From contig NZ_JAAGVC010000002.1 in NCBI RefSeq assembly GCF_010858045.1, forward strand, positions 184,670 through 248,669: 64,000 nt of DNA, read 5' to 3'. Source of the DNA: Nocardia cyriacigeorgica (GTDB lineage Bacteria > Actinomycetota > Actinomycetes > Mycobacteriales > Mycobacteriaceae). Within the stretch, counting starts at the first letter, position 1; each line of letters opens with the position of its first letter. The notes beneath the pieces are model-generated. The model did not search any database. It had not been told where the DNA came from and was given only the letters and a program-made list of their open reading frames with translations. The position numbers and the translations under genes are program-made. Positions 27,932 to 36,212 of the stretch are shown here, piece by piece.

Positions 27932-28993
27932 TCAGGTGCGGTGTAGGAGCTGGGAGTATTGCGTGCCGGTCAGGCCATAGGTCCAGGCCGCGGCGTCGAC
28001 GGGATCGGTGAGATATCGGGGAACGGTCAGGCCATAGCGGCGGCGGGTGCCGTCGCGTTCGACGGAACCGTTCACCGCCACCAGCACTCGCTGGTCGTCC
28101 GGTAGCTCGTAGAGCATCAGTTCGTAGCCGTGATTGCCGGGATCGGGCGCGCAGGCCAGCAGTTCCATGCCGGCTTCCTCGACATAGGCGGGCCAGCCGA
28201 GTCGTTCGATGGCGCAACGCCGCACCTCGACATTGGTTTCCCGGTCGATGGCTTCGGCCGTGGGGTCGGTGATCACCCAGCCGGGCACCTGTGTCCCGTG
28301 CCAGAAGAACAGTTCCCAGCCGTCGGAGTAGCGGATGGCGGGGCCGTCGGCGCAGTGCAGGCGCAACCGGCCCCGGTCCCCCGCGTCCTCCGCGGCCAAT
28401 ATTTCGGGACGCTCGGAAACGACGCACAGATCCTCGTCCGGCCACCACGGGCCACAGGCCGCCGCTACCGCCGCCCACAGCTCCCACGCGCGGGCATGTT
28501 CACCTGCCCGATTGGGCGGGAAATCCGACCACACGACCGAGCCCGACCCGCAGTGCGCGTTGTTCCGGATCGAACTCGGCCCGCCACCGGCTGCCATGAT
28601 GATGCGGCCGATAGTGCCCGCCCATGAAGACGTCAACGGACCGGCGATGTTCTGCTCGAAGGGCTCCAACGCGCACGCCCATCGGTCGTACTCGCGTCGC
28701 GACATACCGATGGTCACCCGCATGCGGCTGTGAATTCGCGAAAGTAACTGCACGACAGCAGGTTCGGGCGATGTTATCGGTCGCGGCCCGCGCTTGGCTC
28801 CCGGCTCACCGGTCGCACGGGCGATCAGCGGCGAGGAGACCCATCGAAAGCGTGGTGGGCCGAGACCGGCGAGTTCGTAGATTTCGGAGATGGCCGCCTC
28901 AGCGGCGCGACGATCGGCCGGTTCGGTGCACAGCATCCGGCCGAGCCATTTCTTGCGGATGTTCGCAGCTTCCCGCTGCCCGAGAACACTCAC
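27932..28993 (-). CDS. DUF6745 domain-containing protein
   Basis: A 353-residue protein. The central segment LHCADGPAIRYSDGWELFFWHGTQVPGWVI is the hallmark of DUF6745 proteins of actinobacteria, followed by a C-terminal part with NHGYELMLYELPDDQRVLVAVNGS and TPDG-like turns. The N-terminal third has a helical region (AANIRKKWLGRMLCTEPADRRAAEAAISEIYELAG). No reaction is known. The start is GTG 28993. It pairs with the small gene downstream. It is flanked by enzymes of unrelated type, which suggests a mobile accessory cassette. Confidence 0.72.
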   Translation of the reverse strand: MSVLGQREAANIRKKWLGRMLCTEPADRRAAEAAISEIYELAGLGPPRFRWVSSPLIARATGEPGAKRGPRPITSPEPAVVQLLSRIHSRMRVTIGMSRREYDRWACALEPFEQNIAGPLTSSWAGTIGRIIMAAGGGPSSIRNNAHCGSGSVVWSDFPPNRAGEHARAWELWAAVAAACGPWWPDEDLCVVSERPEILAAEDAGDRGRLRLHCADGPAIRYSDGWELFFWHGTQVPGWVITDPTAEAIDRETNVEVRRCAIERLGWPAYVEEAGMELLACAPDPGNHGYELMLYELPDDQRVLVAVNGSVERDGTRRRYGLTVPRYLTDPVDAAAWTYGLTGTQYSQLLHRT

Positions 28994-29227
28994 CGGATGG
29001 CGGTGGTGTCGTCCTTTCCAACGATCATGCGATCAACAGTGACAGATCGGGACAAGATCGGCAAGCACTCCTCCTGCGCAGCGTCCCGGAACCGCCTGGC
29101 ATGGGCGGATCGGTGCGCGTCATCCGAAGGCGCAGTACGTGCAGCGATGCCGGGTGCTCAGGGGCTCGCATCCGAACGTCAGGTGAGTTCGACCGGCGCA
29201 CGTCAGGGCGCCGGTCGTCACCGTGAT

Positions 29228-30043
29228 TCAGCCGACGCGAATCGACCCGAGCAGGTCGAACAGTTCACCCGCCACATGCTCGGGCAGCTCGAGACCCGGG
29301 AAGTGGGTTTCGCCATTGAGCCGGGAGTAGCTGAACCACGGGTTCTCGGCGGCGAATTCGGCGTGCAGCGCGTCGTATTCGGGGGCCTTCGGATGGGAGA
29401 AGACGTGCCGGATCGGCCGCGGTGTGCTCATCTTCTCCATTCGACCCATCGGGGAACCCCATGTGCGATAAGCCTTTTCGACCTCGCGCCCCGAGCGGGC
29501 CCACATGTCGTAGCCGTGCCCGCCTGCCTCGAATCGGACGTGGTTGAGCACGGTCTCGTCGGTGCTGCCGTCGAGCCAGGATCGCAGCAGTTCATCGCGC
29601 GCGGCCTTCCAGGTGGCCGGGTTCTGCAAGGCGGCGACACCGGCGGCGAACTCCGGGGGCGGCGGGGTCATGATGAGATCGAGCAACAGGACCGCAGGCA
29701 CCCGCTCGGTACCGAGCTGGTCGGCCATGTCCAGGCCGACCCAGCCGCCGTGCGCATGCGACAGCGGCACGAACGACTCGACCTCGAGCGCGTCGAGCAG
29801 CCCGATGGTGTCGGAAACCTGTTCGGCCACACCGAAATCACCAACCAGTGTGCGATCCGGTCCGTGGCCACGCCAGCACACCCGGATGACGCGATGCTTG
29901 TCCCGCAAGTACGGCAGCAGCGGGTTCCAGGCGCGGTGGTCGTGGGCCCAGCCGTTGAGCAGCACGATCGCCGGCGTATCGGGTGCGTAGCCCTGGTCGT
30001 CGAAGGCGATCTCGACGCCGTTGATCTTCATCGTATTGATCAT
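29228..30043 (-). CDS. aqdC: AqdC/Hod-like cofactor-free 3-hydroxy-4-quinolone 2,4-dioxygenase
   Basis: This 271-residue alpha/beta-hydrolase-fold protein matches the Hod (1H-3-hydroxy-4-oxoquinaldine 2,4-dioxygenase) family throughout: LNGWAHDHRAW, WRGHG, GDFGVAEQV, PLSHAHGGWV, GYDMWARSGREVEKAYRTWGSPM, RPIRHVFS and WFSYSRLNGETHFPG. Such enzymes cleave the ring of 3-hydroxy-4-quinolones with O2, releasing CO and an N-acylanthranilate; AqdC does this to the Pseudomonas quinolone signal. His247 and Asp122 match Hod His251 and Asp126, but the elbow serine (Hod Ser101) is Ala97. AAGGAG precedes the ATG. It is last of the aqd-like cluster. Confidence 0.8.
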   Translation of the reverse strand: MINTMKINGVEIAFDDQGYAPDTPAIVLLNGWAHDHRAWNPLLPYLRDKHRVIRVCWRGHGPDRTLVGDFGVAEQVSDTIGLLDALEVESFVPLSHAHGGWVGLDMADQLGTERVPAVLLLDLIMTPPPPEFAAGVAALQNPATWKAARDELLRSWLDGSTDETVLNHVRFEAGGHGYDMWARSGREVEKAYRTWGSPMGRMEKMSTPRPIRHVFSHPKAPEYDALHAEFAAENPWFSYSRLNGETHFPGLELPEHVAGELFDLLGSIRVG

Positions 30044-30096
30044 GTTTCTCTCCTTCTCCCGAGCCGCGGCAGTGCGGGCACGGACGATTCGCCGGT

Positions 30097-31242
30097 TCAG
30101 GCGGCCTGATCACTGGTGGTCGGCCGCAGCCGGGTGGCAGCCAGCTGGGAATCGGTGAGACCGGGCAGGCGACCGGCCACCATCAGCAGCGGATCACGCA
30201 CGGCGTCGGGCAGGCTGTTGAGCAGGCGCATGCGGTAGGACGTCTGCTGGGTGCGTTCGATGCCCGGCCGTTGCTCGCGCTCCCAGCGGAGCAGCGCCTC
30301 GGACATCGGCAGGTCGGCGCTGACGGCGGCGGCCAGCGAGACCGCGTTGATCATGGCCGTGCCTCCGCCTTGCCCCAGATACGGCGGTTGCGCGTGCGCG
30401 GCATCGCCGAGGAAGGCCACCCGGCCGCGTGACCAGGCCGCCAGCCGGATGAATTCGAAGTTGTCCCAGCGGATCTGCACGTCCGGCGTGGTGCGCAGCA
30501 GTGATTCCAGATAAGGGAAGCTGCGCACCCAGGAGTCGACGTCGATGTGGTCGCCGCGGGTGGCGGCGTCATCGGCATCGGCGACCAAGGCGAGGTAGAC
30601 GTGTTCGGGGGTGCACGGGGTGTACAGCAGCCTGCGCCGGCCTTGGAAGTGCTCGAGATGTTTGACGCTGTCCGCGGCGGGAAGGTAGCCGGTGGACGCG
30701 GGCACCATGAGCCGGGCCGCGCCCTCCCGCATCCGGATGCGGCGGGTGGTGAGACCGAGCCGGTCACGCAACCGCGAATGCACACCATTGGCGACGACGA
30801 CCAGATCCGCCCTTGCGGTCCGGCCGTCCTTGAACTCGACCCGTCCGTCCGGGTCGGCCGCCACAGCAGCCGAGTCGGTGACGAGGTCGACGCCGGCCCG
30901 GGTGGCCGCCTGCACCAGCGCGTCGATCAGCCGGTCACGTAGCAGTGTGTAGCAGCGCGGTCCGCCCTCGGCGTTGATATCGATCCGGTACAGGGTGCGC
31001 CCGGTGCGCGACCGGGCTTCGATCGCCGGGCCGATATGCGCGCCACGCGTGGCGTCGGCGAACGCACCGATCTCCGCGAGCGCGGATAACCCGTTGTCCC
31101 ATATATAGATTCCGGCGCCGATCGCCCGGATCGCGGACTGCCGTTCGTGCAGTCGCACGGTCCAGCCCTTGCGGGCCAAGGCGGTCGCGGCGGTCAGCCC
31201 GCCGATGCCGCCGCCGATTACTTCAGCGTGCCGGTCAGCCAT
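30097..31242 (-). CDS. aqdB: FAD-dependent monooxygenase, AqdB-like
   Basis: A 381-residue class A flavoprotein monooxygenase: the dinucleotide-binding GGGIGGLTAATAL at residue 10, the arginine-containing LLRDRLIDAL, the DG-type ADLVVVANGVHSRLRDRL, and GRVAFLGDAAHAQPPYLGQGG. In aqd clusters AqdB hydroxylates 2-alkyl-4-quinolones at C3, producing the substrate of AqdC (as PqsH does in Pseudomonas). Its place 53 bp upstream of the dioxygenase gene supports that. The ATG at 31242 is preceded by GAGAGGA. Family alone would only give an aromatic hydroxylase. Confidence 0.72.
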   Translation of the reverse strand: MADRHAEVIGGGIGGLTAATALARKGWTVRLHERQSAIRAIGAGIYIWDNGLSALAEIGAFADATRGAHIGPAIEARSRTGRTLYRIDINAEGGPRCYTLLRDRLIDALVQAATRAGVDLVTDSAAVAADPDGRVEFKDGRTARADLVVVANGVHSRLRDRLGLTTRRIRMREGAARLMVPASTGYLPAADSVKHLEHFQGRRRLLYTPCTPEHVYLALVADADDAATRGDHIDVDSWVRSFPYLESLLRTTPDVQIRWDNFEFIRLAAWSRGRVAFLGDAAHAQPPYLGQGGGTAMINAVSLAAAVSADLPMSEALLRWEREQRPGIERTQQTSYRMRLLNSLPDAVRDPLLMVAGRLPGLTDSQLAATRLRPTTSDQAA

Positions 31243-31464
31243 GGAACGCGGTCCTCTCTGGTGGAACTGGGGGCGACAGCGTTGGTCGCGGATCGGGATG
31301 TGACAGTGCCGGGCCACGCGACGCGATCGGCTCGTCCGGACGGGGCAGGATCTGGGTCGAGCCGGCAGTCGCCCGGTCTCGCCATCTGTCAGGGCGACAG
31401 CTGGGTACGCGGCGGGATGCGCCCTGTGTACGAATCCGGCAGTACCGGGATCGGGGTTCGTCGG

Positions 31465-32748
31465 TCACGGAATGGGTTGAGCGGCAGAAGAACCGGGCGC
31501 ATGCCGGGTCCACCCGGGATCACCGGTATGGACGAAGGCGCCCCACTGCTTCCGCGTCGGCGCACCGAGCATGCGAACCTCGGCGGGCGTGAGCGGGCGC
31601 AGCATGGCCGAGTCGTGCCAGGCGGAATCGTCACCGAAGAGCAGGGGCAGTTCCAGGCAATGGCAGGCGCCGAACGGGTTGTCCGGATGCAGGGTGTGCA
31701 CCCGGTAGCGGTAGACCTCGGCGCCATGCGCGGCGAACAGATCGGCGAACGCGCTGGTGCCGTCGTCGAAGGCTTTGCGCCCGACCAGGTTCTGCACGGC
31801 AGACACCAATCGTGCGCCCGCCAACGGCACCGAGCGGATCCTCGAGAACACCGGATGCGGACCGTCGTAGAACGCCCGCATTTCCTCGGCTGTCGTGCCG
31901 ATCACGAGCTGCGTCCCCGCCGCACGCCCGCGCACCTCGCGTTCCCAGCGCGCCCGGTCCGGCAGCGGATCGGCCCCGGCGACCGGCAGAAAGGGCGGTG
32001 CCGAATTGAGCCCGCCCGGACCGGCGAGCTTCTTCGCCGCCGCGGCCTGCGCGGCCAGGATCTGCGTCAGCGGTGCGTCCTGTGGATCACCGCCGAGCGC
32101 GGTGAGAAACGCCTGCGCCGCCCGCTGCGCTTTCGCGGCGCTCTGGAAACCGATTCCGAACGGTGAACTCTGCACGATCGCGCGCCGGAACAGTCCGCGC
32201 GTCGATTCGATGCCGAGCATCGCGACGATGGAATGCGCCCCCGCCGACTGCCCGGCCACCGTGACCAGGCCGGGATCACCGCCGAATCCGGCGATGTGCT
32301 CGCGCACCCACTCCAGCGCGGCGATCTGGTCGAGCAATCCGAGATTGCCCGGCGCGACGCCGGGCATCCGCAGATAGCCGAGCACCCCGAGCCGGTAGTT
32401 GATCGACACGACGACGATGCCGGTCTCGCGAACCAACTCGGTGGCGTCGTACAGATTCCACGCACCACCGCCCGCGAGGTAGGCCCCGCCGTGGATCCAC
32501 ACCATGACCGGCCTACTGCCCGGTTCGGCGGCGGCGGGCGCGGTGACGGTGAGCTCGAGGCAATCCTCGGATTGCGGCAACCGGACGGGCGCGCCCATCA
32601 CCGGTTCCAGCCGGCCCGGCAGCTGCGGCGCGGTAACCGGCGAGCGGTGCTGGTGCGGCCCCTCGTACACGATCGGCTCCGGTGCGCCGAACCTTGCGGC
32701 CCTGGCATACGGGATCCCTCGGGACACCACGACGTCACTGTCGTTCAT
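31465..32748 (-). CDS. aqdA: Type-B carboxylesterase, AqdA-like
   Basis: A 427-residue carboxylesterase-fold hydrolase: SEDCLELTV, the oxyanion VWIHGGAYLAGGG (85-95), nucleophile elbow GQSAGA with Ser168, and GACHCLELPLLFG with the catalytic histidine. In aqd clusters the first gene is an alpha/beta hydrolase thought to split the N-acylanthranilate left by ring opening into anthranilate and a fatty acid. GGAGGAG precedes the ATG. It faces the TetR gene across two matching operators and is 222 bp ahead of the monooxygenase gene. Without the context it would be a generic esterase. Confidence 0.62.
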   Translation of the reverse strand: MNDSDVVVSRGIPYARAARFGAPEPIVYEGPHQHRSPVTAPQLPGRLEPVMGAPVRLPQSEDCLELTVTAPAAAEPGSRPVMVWIHGGAYLAGGGAWNLYDATELVRETGIVVVSINYRLGVLGYLRMPGVAPGNLGLLDQIAALEWVREHIAGFGGDPGLVTVAGQSAGAHSIVAMLGIESTRGLFRRAIVQSSPFGIGFQSAAKAQRAAQAFLTALGGDPQDAPLTQILAAQAAAAKKLAGPGGLNSAPPFLPVAGADPLPDRARWEREVRGRAAGTQLVIGTTAEEMRAFYDGPHPVFSRIRSVPLAGARLVSAVQNLVGRKAFDDGTSAFADLFAAHGAEVYRYRVHTLHPDNPFGACHCLELPLLFGDDSAWHDSAMLRPLTPAEVRMLGAPTRKQWGAFVHTGDPGWTRHAPGSSAAQPIP

Positions 32749-32768
32749 GTCGCTCCTCCTACGAATAT

Positions 32769-32784
32769 CGCAAGTTGACTTGCG
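32769..32784. promoter_or_regulatory. Operator O1 of the aqd-like cluster
   Basis: CGCAAGT (32769-32775) and ACTTGCG (32778-32784) form a perfect palindrome with a 2-nt centre, 21 bp before the esterase ATG. The same CGCAAG-N4-CTTGCG pattern recurs 48 bp away. Confidence 0.75.
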
Positions 32785-32816
32785 TTACCGCCACGCTAGG
32801 CCCCCGACCGAGATAA

Positions 32817-32832
32817 CGCAAGAGCACTTGCG
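32817..32832. promoter_or_regulatory. Operator O2 of the aqd-like cluster
   Basis: CGCAAG (32817-32822) and CTTGCG (32827-32832) repeat the O1 consensus with one inner mismatch. It touches GATAAT (32832-32837), a likely -10 located 6 nt before the TetR ATG, so binding should repress the regulator. A minus-strand promoter (TTGCGT, 17 nt, TAGCGT) fits between O1 and O2. Confidence 0.7.
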
Positions 32833-32843
32833 ATAATGGGCAC

Positions 32844-33428
32844 ATGGCCGATGAGGCGAATCACACTCCGCAGTTGCGCGGCGCTCGACTGCGGCGCGCG
32901 GTCCTGGACGCGACACTCGCGCGTATCGAGGCCGTCGGCATCGACGAGGTGCGCGTGGCCGATATCGCCGCCGCCGCGGGCGTGCACGAGACCTCGATCT
33001 ACCGGCGCTGGAAAACCCTGCCGAGGCTGCTGCTGGACGCGCTGCTCTCCCGGATGGAAACCCAGATCCCGATCCCGGACACCGGATCGGTGCGCACCGA
33101 CCTGCTGGAATTCATGACGATGCTGGTGGGCTTCGCGCGCAGCCCCTCCGGTGCCGCCCTCATCCGCTCCACGAGCATCACCGACACCGACGCCGAGGCC
33201 GACGCGGTCCGGCGCGAATTCTGGGCGGTGCGGCTGGCGGCCTCACAGCAGATCGTGCGCCGCGGCATCGAGCGCGGGGAGATCGCCGCGACGGTGGATC
33301 CGCGGCTCGCCATGCTGACTCTCGGCGGGCTCGTGCACATCTACATCACCCAGCTCGACGGCACGATCCCCGACGACCTCCCCGAGACCGCGGTCGACCT
33401 GCTGATGGCCGGCCTCACACCGCGCTGA
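32844..33428 (+). CDS. aqdR: TetR-family regulator of the aqd-like cluster
   Basis: A 194-residue TetR: the N-terminal helix-turn-helix is GIDEVRVADIAAAAGVHETSIYRRWKTLPRLLLDAL, followed by a helical effector domain. It is divergent from the esterase gene, with two copies of one palindrome between them, so it very likely represses both itself and the cluster until a ligand (perhaps an alkylquinolone) releases it. The aqdRABC cluster of Mycobacteroides abscessus also has a TetR gene. The start has no Shine-Dalgarno and looks leaderless. Confidence 0.75.
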   Translation: MADEANHTPQLRGARLRRAVLDATLARIEAVGIDEVRVADIAAAAGVHETSIYRRWKTLPRLLLDALLSRMETQIPIPDTGSVRTDLLEFMTMLVGFARSPSGAALIRSTSITDTDAEADAVRREFWAVRLAASQQIVRRGIERGEIAATVDPRLAMLTLGGLVHIYITQLDGTIPDDLPETAVDLLMAGLTPR

Positions 33429-33594
33429 CCAGGTCTGTACCCAATGCGCGCGAGAACACGCCGCGTATTTCGGAAACTCTCAGGTTCACCGACCATGATG
33501 TGCGCGTGCCCGCTGACGCCGGAACACCGCGTCCGGCTCTACCATCAGGGCAGCAGGCAACGCGAAAGCGAGCGAAAGGCGTGGTGAACGCACG

Positions 33595-34386
33595 GTGAGC
33601 AACAACCCGGGTCGGAAGAATCCGCTGGCGGCGGCCGAGCGCGCCGACCGCAACCGCAAGATCGCGATCCAGGTGGGTGTCGCGGCGGTGCTCGTCGGCC
33701 TCGTCGCCGCGATCGGCATCGGGATCGCCATGCGCGGCTCCGACTCCGAGGACCTCGGCCCGATCCCCAGCGTGATCGCGGGCGCCCCGGCGAATCCGGG
33801 CACGACCCCGGCCGCGGAAGCCCCGGATCCGGCGGCCTCCAACGGCGCCATCATCGTCGGCAATCCGGACGCGAAGGTGACCGTGCGCGTCGTCGCCGAC
33901 CTGCAATGCCCGATCTGCAAGTTGTTCGAGGAAGCCAACGGGCAGGTGCTCGCCGATGGCGTCGCCGACGGCACCGTGAAGGTCGAATACAACATCGCGT
34001 CGTTCCTCGACCAGATGTCGACCACCGAGTTCTCCTCGCGCGGCGCGAACGCCGCCTACTGCGTTACCGATACCGGCGTCGACAAGTTCCAGGCCTGGTT
34101 GCAGGCCATGTTCGCGCAGCAGCCGCCCGAGGGTGGCAACGGCCTGTCGGATGAGCAGCTGATCGAGATCGCCAAGTCGGCCGGCTACACCGATCCGAAG
34201 GTCGCGCAGTGCATCAACGATCGCACCTACGACAAGTTCGTCCAGGCCAAGTCGAAGAAGCTGCTGGATGAGGGCATCAAGGGCACGCCGACCGTCTTCG
34301 TCAACGGTGAGCAGGTCCAGACCCGTGAGGCGCTGTTCCAGCCGGGTGGGCTGGCGCCGCTGATCGCGCAGGCCGCGGGGCAGTGA
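33595..34386 (+). CDS. Membrane-anchored DsbA-like thiol oxidoreductase
   Basis: A 263-residue protein with an N-terminal transmembrane helix (22-46), an Ala/Pro linker, and a DsbA-like thioredoxin domain with active site CPIC (Cys105, Cys108) and cis-proline GTPTVFVNG. It forms or isomerises disulfides outside the membrane and resembles Rv2969c. The GTG start overlaps the stop of a five-codon reading frame (33581-33598), and GAAAGG is 15 nt away, so initiation is unusual. Its stop overlaps the VKOR start (GTGA). Confidence 0.88.
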   Translation: MSNNPGRKNPLAAAERADRNRKIAIQVGVAAVLVGLVAAIGIGIAMRGSDSEDLGPIPSVIAGAPANPGTTPAAEAPDPAASNGAIIVGNPDAKVTVRVVADLQCPICKLFEEANGQVLADGVADGTVKVEYNIASFLDQMSTTEFSSRGANAAYCVTDTGVDKFQAWLQAMFAQQPPEGGNGLSDEQLIEIAKSAGYTDPKVAQCINDRTYDKFVQAKSKKLLDEGIKGTPTVFVNGEQVQTREALFQPGGLAPLIAQAAGQ

Positions 34387-34949
34387 TCGCGGCCGCCCCC
34401 AGATCCGCCTGGGTTCTGCTGATCGGTGGTCTGGCCGGCTGGATCGCCTCGTTCACCCTCACCGTCGAACGGTTCAAGCTGTTCGTCGACCCTGCCTACC
34501 AGCCCTCGTGCAGCCTCAACCCGATCCTGTCCTGCGGCTCGGTGATGACCACCGATCAGGCGGCGCTGTTCGGGTTCCCCAACCCGATCATCGGCGTCGC
34601 CGGATTCGCGGTGGTCGTCACGCTGGCCGTGCTCGCGGTGGCCGGGGTGGCCCTGCCGCGCTGGATCTGGGTGGGGCTGTGGCTCGGCACCATCGCGGGC
34701 ACGGTGTTCATCTGCTGGCTGATCTTCCAGAGTCTGTACCGGATCGGCGCGCTGTGCCCGTACTGCATGGTGGTGTGGGCGATCATCACGCCGCTGCTCG
34801 CGGTCCTCACCCAAACGCTGTGGGGTGGCTCGCGCGGGCCGATGCGGGTGGTCGCGGAATGGCGGTGGACGATCGTCGCGCTGTTCTACGCGGTGGTGCT
34901 GCTGCTGATCTTCCTGCGCTTCCAGGACTATTGGCTGTCACTGGTCTGA
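34383..34949 (+). CDS. Vitamin K epoxide reductase (VKOR) family protein
   Basis: The 188-residue, five-helix membrane protein carries both VKOR cysteine pairs: Cys43/Cys51 in the extracytoplasmic loop and CPYC (125-128) in a membrane helix. In actinobacteria VKOR reoxidises the DsbA partner and passes electrons to menaquinone, doing the work of DsbB. Translational coupling (GTGA overlap) to the DsbA-like gene makes the pair clear, as with Rv2968c and Rv2969c. Confidence 0.93.
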   Translation: MIAAAPRSAWVLLIGGLAGWIASFTLTVERFKLFVDPAYQPSCSLNPILSCGSVMTTDQAALFGFPNPIIGVAGFAVVVTLAVLAVAGVALPRWIWVGLWLGTIAGTVFICWLIFQSLYRIGALCPYCMVVWAIITPLLAVLTQTLWGGSRGPMRVVAEWRWTIVALFYAVVLLLIFLRFQDYWLSLV

Positions 34950-34956
34950 GCGCGGG

Positions 34957-36105
34957 CTAGTTCGGCGTCCCCGGCGCGAGGACGACGCGGACGGTGCGTT
35001 GCCCGCCCGGCCCGCTGACGCCCAGTTCGACGATGTCGTGCGGTCTGTGCTTGTTGATCGCGGCGCGCAGGGCGCGAGCGCTGGTGACGATCTTGCCGTC
35101 GATCGAGGTGATGACCTCGCCGTCGGCCAGTCCGGCATTGTGCGCGGGCAATCCGTAGATGGCGACGTCGACCCGGGCGCCACTCGGCTTGGCGTCGGAG
35201 ATCAACACCCCGAGGGTGGCGGTGGGGCCGACGTGCACGGTCTCGGTCGGCGTTCCGGAACGGATCTGGCGCACCACCCGCATAGCGGTGTCGATGGGCA
35301 CCGCGTAACCCACGGGCGGACGTTGCGCCCGCACACCAGGCTCGTCGTCCTCCTGATCACCGGACGCCGCCGCGATCACTCCCACCACCGCGCCCGAGTG
35401 ATCGGCCAGCGCGCCACCGGATTGGCCGGAACTCACCTCGGCGCTCACCTCGACCATCCCGGACAGTGCCTTACGGGACAGATCCGCGGAATTCAACGCC
35501 AGGATGGTGCTGTCCAGGTCGGAGATGCGCCCGGCCACCGCTGTGGGCTCCCCGGTGCCGCCCGCATTGCCGATGGCGAGCACCTCGTCACGCACTCGCA
35601 GACCCGACGAGCTGCCGAGCCTGGCCGTCGTCAGCCCGGTGGCGCCGACCAGTCCGAGCAGGGCGATATCGGTGCTCGAGTCATAGCCGAGCACCTGCGC
35701 GTCGTAGACCAGGCCGTCCGAGACCCGGGTGACCTTCACCGACTCGGCGCCCTTGACCACGTGATGACTGGTGAGCACCTGGCCGTCGGCGGTCAGCACG
35801 ATTCCCGATCCGGCCGCGCCCACCCCGAACGGCTTGGTGGCGACGTTGATGTTCACCAGCACCGGCTCGATTCCGGCCGCCACGGCCACCGGATCCAGCG
35901 GCGGACGCGGCGCGACGACGGCGGGCGCGGCCGCGGGGATCCGTTCCAGCGACGGCCAGCCGGGCAGCTCACCGCGGTATCCGAGGAAGGCCGCGACGGC
36001 AAGGACCGTGGCGACGACGGCCGCACCCAACCGGCCGGCGCCACCCCGTCGACGGGGGTGGTCGTCCCGCAGGTCATCGCGCGAATCGTGCCGGTCGCCG
36101 TCCAT
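34957..36105 (-). CDS. HtrA-like trypsin-PDZ serine protease
   Basis: A 382-residue protein: a basic cytoplasmic N-terminus, a membrane helix at about 26-43, a chymotrypsin-fold protease domain with His115 (TSHHVV), Asp146 (STDIALL) and Ser229 (SGQSGGAL), and a C-terminal PDZ domain (GLPAHNAGLADGEVITSIDGK). It should be a membrane-tethered envelope quality-control protease. The residue before His115 is also His, which is unusual. It converges on the VKOR gene with 7 bp between stops. Confidence 0.9.
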   Translation of the reverse strand: MDGDRHDSRDDLRDDHPRRRGGAGRLGAAVVATVLAVAAFLGYRGELPGWPSLERIPAAAPAVVAPRPPLDPVAVAAGIEPVLVNINVATKPFGVGAAGSGIVLTADGQVLTSHHVVKGAESVKVTRVSDGLVYDAQVLGYDSSTDIALLGLVGATGLTTARLGSSSGLRVRDEVLAIGNAGGTGEPTAVAGRISDLDSTILALNSADLSRKALSGMVEVSAEVSSGQSGGALADHSGAVVGVIAAASGDQEDDEPGVRAQRPPVGYAVPIDTAMRVVRQIRSGTPTETVHVGPTATLGVLISDAKPSGARVDVAIYGLPAHNAGLADGEVITSIDGKIVTSARALRAAINKHRPHDIVELGVSGPGGQRTVRVVLAPGTPN

Positions 36106-36212
36106 GCGCCTCCCACTTCACCCGCAGCCGATCACCCATTGTCTCCCGAGCACTCGGCTGGAGGCTCGCGATTTCCTGTCGCAGGGCGGTGAGCTGGGCT
36201 TCTACGCCCGAA

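Noticed and set aside
31465..32748. Plain detoxifying carboxylesterase unrelated to its neighbours
   Set aside because: Possible by family alone, but divergent TetR, twin operators and downstream AqdB/AqdC-like genes make the cluster reading better.
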